Part shown: piece by piece, positions 1 through 4,971 of the stretch
Numbering within the stretch: the stretch's first letter is position 1
Layout of the letters: every line of letters starts with the position of its first letter
NCBI GenBank assembly: GCA_964577825.1
Contig: CAZOBJ010000128.1
Coordinates: forward strand, 1-7,881
Direction of reading: 5' to 3'
DNA length: 7,881 bases
Source of the DNA: CAZOBJ01 sp964577825
GTDB lineage: Bacteria > Planctomycetota > SZUA-567 > JAFGNG01
Translations under genes and position numbers: made by a program
Notes under the pieces: model-generated
Told to the model about the DNA's origin: nothing
The model's input: only the letters and a program-made list of their open reading frames with translations
Database searches by the model: none

Positions 1-28
1 TACAACGACGCGAACCGGCCCCGCCTAT

Positions 29-1162
29 CTAAAAGCGGTCGGGCCACCACATATACGCCTCGCCGCGCGGGAACAGGGCGCCCAGGAGCTCGCGCGCGTC
101 GCGGCCCGCGAGCCGCGTGTCGGTGTGCGCCAGGAGAAACGAGACGGGCTGGAACCCGAACAGGAGCTGGGTGAGCCGCTCCTGGGAGACGCGCAGCCGC
201 ACGTCCGCGCGGTCCTTGCTCTCGCCCACGCGCACCGCGCCCTTGTTCACGACGAGCCGCGTGGTGCCGAGGTCTGTTCTGATTGCGACCGTGCCGGACC
301 AGGCGTGGAACCGCGACTCGGCGAGCCGCCGACACAGCTCGGGCGCGATCTTCCGGAACGTGGTCTGTTGGTTCATGACCCGCGCCATGCCGCCGGCCAC
401 GCGGGGCACGTGCACGCGCAGGTCGCACCCCTGCTCGCGCAGATAGTCCGCGAACGCATGGTCCGGGGGCAGGTGGAAGAGGACGGTCTCCACCCGCCGG
501 GCCACGGCCAGGTCCGCGGCGTGGCGCAGGACGGCGCCGCACGCGGCCGGGTCCGCGATGGAGAGCTCCGCGCACGCCACCTTGTCGGCGCGCAGCGTGA
601 AGCCCGCCACCGCCCCGACCCTGCCCCGGACCGGATACAGGTAGACCTCGTTCGGCGCGCGATACTCGATGCCCGTGCGCCACGGGGTCCAGGTGGACTT
701 GCGCCGCACGATGGTCCCGGTCCTGCGGGCGTTGTCCCGGTTGTACACGCGCAGGGCGTCGTCCATGTCCGTGGCGCGAAACCGCCGCGGCCGTGCCGTG
801 CGCCGCACCTGCTCGGCCTGGCGCGTGGGGATCTGCGCGGTGGTGGCGGCAAGGAGCGTGGTGACGTACCCCCACCGCCAGTAGAAGCCCGGAATGCCGA
901 AGAGCACGCTCACGTCGACCCCGTGCGCCTGCATCCAGTCCACGCTCTCGCGCATCACCACGGAGGCGTGCCCCTGCTTGCGGTGGGCCCGGTGGGTCTG
1001 TACGTCGGCGATGCCGCCCAGGTGCACCTCGCACGACCCGATGCGCATGGGCAGGTGCCAGATCTCCAACCCGCTGATCCGCTCGCCCTCGCGCATGAGC
1101 GAGACCCGCGTCACGCGCGTGCGTCCGTGCCTGCTTTGCTCAAACGTGCATTGACGGGCCAT
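29..1162 (-). CDS. GNAT N-acetyltransferase, Eis-like, with C-terminal SCP2-like domain
   Basis: Predicted cytoplasmic acetyl-CoA-dependent N-acetyltransferase of 377 residues; the acceptor is unknown (Eis relatives acetylate amines such as aminoglycosides or lysines). Residues 15-100 hold a GNAT core: the acetyl-CoA loop RKQGHA is at 61-66, preceded by strand GGIADVQTH, and GFYWRWGY at 92-99 matches the Tyr-rich segment before the catalytic Tyr of Eis. A second GNAT-like half spans about 125-260, and an SCP2-like domain about 263-377. The last residue is Phe, as in Eis, where the terminal carboxylate acts as general base. The ATG start is preceded by AGGAGAGGAAGG on the minus strand, and an in-frame TGA lies about 27 codons upstream. 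Family members are usually about 400 residues and begin with an extra beta-alpha unit that seems missing here. The gene is divergent from the glycosidase-like gene. The family call is firm; the substrate is not. Confidence 0.85.
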   Translation of the reverse strand: MARQCTFEQSRHGRTRVTRVSLMREGERISGLEIWHLPMRIGSCEVHLGGIADVQTHRAHRKQGHASVVMRESVDWMQAHGVDVSVLFGIPGFYWRWGYVTTLLAATTAQIPTRQAEQVRRTARPRRFRATDMDDALRVYNRDNARRTGTIVRRKSTWTPWRTGIEYRAPNEVYLYPVRGRVGAVAGFTLRADKVACAELSIADPAACGAVLRHAADLAVARRVETVLFHLPPDHAFADYLREQGCDLRVHVPRVAGGMARVMNQQTTFRKIAPELCRRLAESRFHAWSGTVAIRTDLGTTRLVVNKGAVRVGESKDRADVRLRVSQERLTQLLFGFQPVSFLLAHTDTRLAGRDARELLGALFPRGEAYMWWPDRF

Positions 1163-1166
1163 GGGG

Positions 1167-1178
1167 CCTTCCTCTCCT
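1167..1178 (-). promoter_or_regulatory. Ribosome binding site of the GNAT gene
   Basis: Read on the minus strand, a purine run AGGAGAGGAAGG ends 4 bases before the ATG. Its AGAGG core lies about 8 bases from the start codon. It supports the start at 1162 even though the protein is short at its N-terminus for the family. Confidence 0.6.
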
Positions 1179-1448
1179 GCGACGGGTTGTGAACAGTCGA
1201 GCCTTCTCGTGGACCAGTTTCTGCGCCGGCAAATCTCTCAGAGAGGGCAGACTCGCACCGCCCTGCGTGGGAGGCGGCTGCCTCGGGCGCGGCGCGCGGT
1301 GCAGGAGCGGTACGGCGTTGCTCCTCTCTGTCCACGTCTTGTCCAGGGACTACGGCGACACAGATGCCACCACCCCGGCCGGCCGCTGTCAACGGGTTTC
1401 CCGGGAGGCGGGCCATGGGCGGTCCGCGACGCGGGTCCGGCCAGGGCC

Positions 1449-1477
1449 TTGCGTTCTTGCCTGGGGTGTAGGATAGT
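1449..1477 (+). promoter_or_regulatory. Weak candidate promoter for the glycosidase-like gene
   Basis: TTGCGT at 1449-1454 and GATAGT at 1472-1477 are separated by 17 bases. The matches to sigma-70 consensus are 3/6 and 4/6. It sits in one of the few less GC-rich patches of the spacer. If it is real, the leader would be about 130 nt and would include the hairpin at 1499-1557. Chance matches of this quality are common, so this is only a candidate. Confidence 0.22.
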
Positions 1478-1498
1478 GCGCGCGGGAGATCTGCGCGA

Positions 1499-1557
1499 CG
1501 CGCAACGCGCTGTGGATCGAGCAGTTCAGGTGCCCCGCGGGCACGATCCGTTGCGCG
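1499..1557 (+). promoter_or_regulatory. Nested three-stem hairpin in the leader of the glycosidase-like gene
   Basis: Three stems nest inside each other. The outer stem is 9 bp (1499-1507 with 1549-1557), the middle 4 bp (GATC 1515-1518 with 1545-1548), and the inner 6 bp (GTGCCC 1530-1535 with GGGCAC 1539-1544) with a 3-nt loop. The 3' strand, 1539-1557, is paired without a break over 19 bases; the 5' strand has bulges of 7 and 11 nt. It ends 56 nt before the start codon and has no U-tract. It could be a regulatory leader RNA or a stable 5' end. I do not recognise a known riboswitch class. Confidence 0.45.
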
Positions 1558-1613
1558 GACCGCACCGAGGCCGCTGCGCCTGAAGGGGAAGAACAAGACC
1601 CGGGGGAGACAGT

Positions 1614-3647
1614 ATGAAGAAGCTCGAGTTCATTCCGCGTATTTTCCTGAATCGATGCAGGACCGCGGCCGACCGCAAGCGCACGGCCGGCTGGTGTGCG
1701 AAGCTGGGTATCACGCGCATCCAGCTCGTGCCCAAGCTGTACGGCGAGGAGGCAGCCTTTCCCCCGCCCGAGGCGCTCGACGAGCGCGGGGCGTTCTTGT
1801 ACACGGTGGTCGAGGACCTGGCCCGCCGCGGCATTCGAGTGGACTTCAACGTGGGGTGGTTCGTGCACGGATTCCCGTACGAGCCCCTCGGCGCGCCGTC
1901 CACCGTGCCCTACACGCAGCCCATGCGCGACGTGATCGGCCGCGAGGCCCCGAACCGGCCTTGCCCCCTGGACGAGGCGCTGCGCGCGTACGCGCGGTCC
2001 TATTACCGGGCGCTCGCCCGTGCGGGGCCCGGGGTGATCATGGTGGACGACAATTTCCGCTACGCGGCACACGGCGACTACACCTTCTGCTTCTGCGACT
2101 TGCACATCCGCGCGTTCAACGAACGCACGGGCCGGACCGAGACCTTCGAGAGCATCGCCGCCGCGTGCGAGGACCCGGCCCCGAACCGGCTCAAGCGCGC
2201 GTACATGACGTTCAAGCGCGACACCTTGCTGGAGCTCGCCGCCCTGATCCGCGAGAGCGTGCACGCCGTGGACCCGCGGGTGACGGTGGGGCTGATGCTC
2301 ACCTCGTCGAACATCGCGTGCGTGGACGGCCGCGACGCGCGCGAGCTTGTACAGACCTTCGCCGGTGCGAACCGGCCCGTGGCCCGCGCCGGGTTCGGAT
2401 GGTACCGGGACAACGACCGCACCGTGTTCCTGCACGGCCTTGCGGACTCGGTGTACCAGAAGAGCATTCTGTCCGACCGGACCGAGGTCCAGAGCGAGGT
2501 GGACTGGTTCCCCCATACCCCGTGGGGCATGAGCCCGCGCGTGGCCTTCGGCACCAAGGTGCGCGCGCACGTGGTGGCCGGGTTCCGCGCGCACACGATC
2601 TACGCCTTCCACTGGGTCCAGGAGCGCGTCGCCCCCGACCACCCGGGCGTGCCGGCCCTGCGCCGGGCGCTCGCCGCGCACGAGCGCGTGGCCGAGGCGA
2701 TCCCCGACCGCGCCCGTCCGGCGGGCGTGCGGGTCGGGTTCAGCGAGTCGGTGGGCCTGTTGCGCAAGCAGTCGGGCGTGGACCCGTACGGGTCCAAGGT
2801 CGCGCCCGTGCTGTGGCGGCTTGGGATGCCGGTGACCTTCGGCCCCAGTCCGGTGGCGGTCCTCTCGGCCGAGACCGCGCCTGAGACGCGCAAGGAAGCG
2901 CAGGCCTGGCTCGACCAGGGCAACGTGCTCCTGGACGCGGACGCGGTGGAGCGATTCGCCGCCCTCGGACTCGCCTCGCGCCTGGGGGTGCGCCTGGGCC
3001 GGAAGCTCGGGCACGGCGAGGCCGTGCACGAGCGGCCCACCCGGCATCCCGTGAACCGCGGCGCGCAACGTTTTGCGCCGGCGGCGCTCACCGTGAGGGA
3101 CGTGCGCCGCGCCTGGCGGACCGCAGGTGCGGGCCTCAAGGCGGTCACCCACTTCCATGGCCTGCACGGCGAGCACGTGACCGCGGGCGTGCTCGCGGGC
3201 GAGCGGCGGGGCCGGCGGATCGGACTGTTGCCGTATCGGTTGGCCGAGACCCCGCGTGTCCTCGACCGCGTGCGCCAGGTGCAGCTTCGCAACCTGCTCG
3301 CCTGGCTGGCGGGCGGGCGCCTGGCGGCGTGGACCACGGGCGCGGACCTGGGCCCGATCCTGCTCGACGCCTCGGACGCGCACACCGCCTCGGACGCGCA
3401 CACGGGGTTCCTGGTCGTGGCGAGCGTGCTCAATATCGGCACCCAGGCCTCGGACGGCGAACGCCTGCACCTGGCCGTGCCGCCGCGCGCCCGGCTGCGC
3501 GTGCGCCACGCCGACGCCGCGGGCCGGATGCGCGACCTGCCCGCCTCGCGGTACGCGCGCAAGGGCGCTCAGCTCACTCTGTTCCTGGACCGGGGCCAGT
3601 CCGTGGGCCCGCTCGCGGTGGGCACCTTCCGCGTGGAGCAGGCGTGA
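1614..3647 (+). CDS. Uncharacterised TIM-barrel glycoside hydrolase-like protein (GH42-like architecture)
   Basis: A 677-residue protein with no signal peptide or membrane segment, so probably cytoplasmic. The start is ATG with GGGGGAG at 1602-1608, 5 bases upstream. Residues 1-340 look like a (beta/alpha)8 barrel: alternating strands include ITRIQLVPKLYGEE (about 33-46), VDFNVGWFVHG (76-86), GVIMVDDNFRY (140-150) and HTIYAFHWVQE (about 325-337). The acidic pair D145-D146 at a strand end, followed by CFC at 159-161, recalls glycosidase-like proteins of Lentisphaerota and related phyla. About 369-465 looks Rossmann-like, comparable to the middle domain of GH42 beta-galactosidases, and the tail (about 490-677) is rich in beta strands. 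The likely role is hydrolysis of an intracellular oligosaccharide or glycoside, but the family, catalytic residues and substrate are inferred. It contains an in-frame 18-base duplication at 3369-3404. It stands alone: a GNAT gene is divergent upstream, and a terminator-like hairpin follows. Confidence 0.65.
   Translation: MKKLEFIPRIFLNRCRTAADRKRTAGWCAKLGITRIQLVPKLYGEEAAFPPPEALDERGAFLYTVVEDLARRGIRVDFNVGWFVHGFPYEPLGAPSTVPYTQPMRDVIGREAPNRPCPLDEALRAYARSYYRALARAGPGVIMVDDNFRYAAHGDYTFCFCDLHIRAFNERTGRTETFESIAAACEDPAPNRLKRAYMTFKRDTLLELAALIRESVHAVDPRVTVGLMLTSSNIACVDGRDARELVQTFAGANRPVARAGFGWYRDNDRTVFLHGLADSVYQKSILSDRTEVQSEVDWFPHTPWGMSPRVAFGTKVRAHVVAGFRAHTIYAFHWVQERVAPDHPGVPALRRALAAHERVAEAIPDRARPAGVRVGFSESVGLLRKQSGVDPYGSKVAPVLWRLGMPVTFGPSPVAVLSAETAPETRKEAQAWLDQGNVLLDADAVERFAALGLASRLGVRLGRKLGHGEAVHERPTRHPVNRGAQRFAPAALTVRDVRRAWRTAGAGLKAVTHFHGLHGEHVTAGVLAGERRGRRIGLLPYRLAETPRVLDRVRQVQLRNLLAWLAGGRLAAWTTGADLGPILLDASDAHTASDAHTGFLVVASVLNIGTQASDGERLHLAVPPRARLRVRHADAAGRMRDLPASRYARKGAQLTLFLDRGQSVGPLAVGTFRVEQA
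3369..3404 (+). repeat. 18-base tandem duplication inside the glycosidase-like gene
   Basis: Two adjacent 18-base units (3369-3386 and 3387-3404) match at 17 of 18 positions. They encode ASDAHT twice, at residues 586-597. A shorter echo (ASDG) follows about 20 codons later. The near-identity at the DNA level, including third positions, points to a recent slippage event that kept the frame. Confidence 0.85.
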
Positions 3648-3680
3648 GACGAGCGCACGGGTCTTGAGACAACCGGCATG

Positions 3681-3712
3681 CGGTCCCCAGCAGGCGAGGC
3701 GCTTGGGGACCG
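3681..3712 (+). terminator. Terminator-like hairpin after the glycosidase-like gene
   Basis: CGGTCCCCA at 3681-3689 pairs with TGGGGACCG at 3704-3712. A further GC/GC pair is possible inside with one bulged T. It begins 34 nt after the stop codon. There is no following T-run, as is frequent in GC-rich genomes, so it may be a weak terminator or a 3'-end stabiliser. Confidence 0.5.
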
Positions 3713-3735
3713 GCCGCGTGGCCTTCGCCGCCTGC

Positions 3736-3782
3736 GCCCGGGCCAGCCTGCGGACAGCCGAGTGCGCACGCCTGGCCCGGGC
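3736..3782. repeat. 11-bp perfect inverted repeat
   Basis: GCCCGGGCCAG at 3736-3746 is the exact reverse complement of 3772-3782, with 25 bases between. It lies between the terminator-like hairpin and the peroxiredoxin gene. It could be an RNA hairpin or a protein binding site; nothing in the sequence decides. Confidence 0.55.
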
Positions 3783-3850
3783 AGAGGCCTGTGCTTCAGA
3801 GCGAGTGCAACTCCTGTTCGGAGAAGCATATGGAGAGAAGAGCCGCGTCG

Positions 3851-3879
3851 CGCCCAGGCGGTCGCGGGAGGCCTGGGCG
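3851..3879. repeat. 9-bp perfect inverted repeat
   Basis: CGCCCAGGC at 3851-3859 pairs with GCCTGGGCG at 3871-3879 across an 11-base loop. It is about 230 bases upstream of the peroxiredoxin start. Function is unknown. Confidence 0.5.
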
Positions 3880-4094
3880 GAGACTCGACAGGCCGCGGGC
3901 CGGCGCGCAGCGTCGACAGTTTGCGGATAGCGCGAAGCGCGCGGTGCACGCAACAGCGAGGCATTCGACGCTCCGTTTGGGACCGTGGAACGAGAATTGT
4001 CAGCGAAGGCGCCAAGCAGACGGAATTGGCGCACGCAGCGGGTGCGCGCTCGCGTACCGCCGGCCGACGGAATGTGACCAAGAGACGCACACAC

Positions 4095-4105
4095 GGAGAG
4101 GAGAG
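4095..4105 (+). promoter_or_regulatory. Ribosome binding site of the peroxiredoxin gene
   Basis: The run GGAGAGGAGAG ends 4 bases before the ATG at 4110, with AGGAGA at 4099-4104. It is stronger than GAGGGG at 4122-4127, which precedes a second in-frame ATG at 4134 (MPLIGD). Many homologues begin near that second site, so both starts are plausible, but the first has the better site. Confidence 0.6.
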
Positions 4106-4109
4106 ACCT

Positions 4110-4796
4110 ATGTGCTCTACTGAGGGGAACCGCATGCCGCTGATCGGCGACAAGGCGCCGAAGTTCAAGGCGGAGACCACCCAGGGGACGATCAACTTCC
4201 CCAAGGACTACAAGGGCAAGTGGGTCGTGTTCTTCTCGCACCCGGCGGACTTCACGCCCGTGTGCACGACGGAGTTCATGACCTTCGCCAGCATGGCCGA
4301 CGAGTTCAAGGAGCTCAACTGCGAGCTCCTGGGCCTGTCCATCGACAGCACGTACAGCCACATCGCCTGGCTGCGCACGATCAAGGAGCGCATCGAGTAC
4401 AAGGGGATGAAAGAGGTCGAGGTCCTGTTCCCGGTGATCAGCGACCTGACCATGGACGTGGCCCGGGCCTTCGGCATGCTTCAGCCTTCGGCCAGTACCA
4501 CGCAGGCGGTGCGCGCCGTGTTCATCATCGACCCGGACGCCGTCGTGCGGGCCATCCTGTACTACCCGCTCTCCAACGGCAGGAACATGCAGGAGGTCAA
4601 GCGCCTGCTTGTCGCCATGCAGTACTCCGACGAGCACGACATCGCCACGCCGGCCAACTGGCAGCCCGGCGATGACGTGATCGTGCCTCCGCCCGGCTCC
4701 TGCGGCAGCGCGAAGGAGCGCGTCGACGAGGCGGGCGAGGACTACACCTGCCTGGACTGGTTTCTGTGCCTGAAGAAGTGCCCGCAGGAGAAGTGA
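4110..4796 (+). CDS. Peroxiredoxin, Prx6/archaeal AhpC-TSA type, with C-terminal CxDWxxC motif
   Basis: A 228-residue cytoplasmic thiol peroxidase that reduces H2O2 and organic hydroperoxides. The peroxidatic cysteine is C52 in the motif HPADFTPVC (44-52), with P45, T49 and the conserved R135 completing the active site. The fold continues through GLSIDSTYSHIAW (75-87), FPVISD and VRAVFIIDPD (134-143). The end carries IVPPP (191-195) and YTCLDWFLC (212-220), matching the archaeal thioredoxin peroxidase tail in which a CxDWWFC pair supplies the resolving cysteine. Here C214 and C220 would serve, and C224 lies nearby. The protein ends 8 residues after C220, whereas archaeal forms run some tens of residues further. 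Extra cysteines are C2, C71 and C198. The reductant is unknown, since no thioredoxin, AhpF or rubredoxin gene adjoins. It is probably its own transcription unit, followed by a strong hairpin. Confidence 0.95.
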   Translation: MCSTEGNRMPLIGDKAPKFKAETTQGTINFPKDYKGKWVVFFSHPADFTPVCTTEFMTFASMADEFKELNCELLGLSIDSTYSHIAWLRTIKERIEYKGMKEVEVLFPVISDLTMDVARAFGMLQPSASTTQAVRAVFIIDPDAVVRAILYYPLSNGRNMQEVKRLLVAMQYSDEHDIATPANWQPGDDVIVPPPGSCGSAKERVDEAGEDYTCLDWFLCLKKCPQEK

Positions 4797-4823
4797 GCGG
4801 CGCAGCCCTCAGTTCCGGCCAAA

Positions 4824-4861
4824 TACGCGAGGCATGGCGCATCCGCGTCGTGCCTCGCGTG
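4824..4861 (+). terminator. Terminator hairpin after the peroxiredoxin gene
   Basis: Positions 4824-4840 pair with 4845-4861 around an ATCC tetraloop: 17 consecutive pairs, three of them G-U wobbles and ten consecutive (4825-4834 with 4851-4860) Watson-Crick. It starts 28 nt after the stop codon. The wobbles would become A-C mismatches on the opposite strand, so the hairpin fits a plus-strand transcript. A clear U-tract is missing. Confidence 0.7.
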
Positions 4862-4927
4862 TGTCTGTACGCGCGCCTGGCACAGGATCAAGGATTGGCG
4901 GTTCTGGCCGGCCGAGACCGTGCGGTA

Positions 4928-4954
4928 GGCCCCGCGGAGCGTCCCCGCGGGGCC
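4928..4954 (-). terminator. Terminator-like hairpin after the autotransporter gene
   Basis: GGCCCCGCGG at 4928-4937 and CCGCGGGGCC at 4945-4954 form a perfect 10-bp all-G/C stem with a 7-nt loop. On the minus strand it begins 18 nt past the autotransporter stop. No T-run follows. It may also block read-through from the plus strand. Confidence 0.65.
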
Positions 4955-4971
4955 CGGAACGAGTACACTGC

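Larger units (their letters stand above)
1163..1613. other. Divergent intergenic region, 451 bases
   Basis: I see no convincing gene here; open frames are short and read as low-complexity Arg/Ala/Pro. It must hold the promoters of the two divergent genes. It contains a small inverted repeat (AGGAGC at 1303-1308 with GCTCCT at 1320-1325), a weak promoter candidate at 1449-1477, and a nested hairpin at 1499-1557. I found no convincing promoter for the minus-strand gene. Confidence 0.6.
3648..4109. other. Intergenic region rich in inverted repeats, 462 bases
   Basis: The frame of the downstream gene stays open back to 3678, but the reading is Arg/Ala/Gly-rich without domain character, so I take it as non-coding. 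It holds perfect inverted repeats at 3681-3712 (9 bp), 3736-3782 (11 bp, 25-nt loop), 3851-3879 (9 bp, 11-nt loop) and 4009-4032 (7 bp, 10-nt loop). No clear promoter could be picked out, although the peroxiredoxin promoter must lie here unless it is read through from upstream. Confidence 0.6.

Noticed and set aside
125..1192. Plus-strand open frame of 355 codons over the acetyltransferase
   Set aside because: It is antisense to a gene with clear GNAT and SCP2-like features and good ribosome binding site. Its translation is Pro/Arg/His/Gly low complexity.
1200..1262. Glycine-riboswitch-like AATCTCTCAG near 1231-1240, plus strand
   Set aside because: The matching upstream GGAGAG-type strand and the rest of the aptamer core are absent, and the next plus-strand gene is more than 350 bases away.
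1655..2884. Plus-strand open frame of 409 codons in another frame of the glycosidase-like gene
   Set aside because: Arg/Pro/Gly/Ala-dominated translation, no domain, and fully inside a better supported gene.
3678..4109. In-frame N-terminal extension of the peroxiredoxin
   Set aside because: The frame is open but low complexity, and the family starts near MPLIGD. A strong ribosome binding site precedes 4110.
1389..4637. Minus-strand open frame of 1082 codons, antisense to the glycosidase-like and peroxiredoxin genes
   Set aside because: The two sense genes share one frame with G/C-rich third positions, so antisense codons in this register rarely begin with T and stops are rare. The product is His/Arg/Ala/Gly-rich without domains. 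It is a composition artefact.
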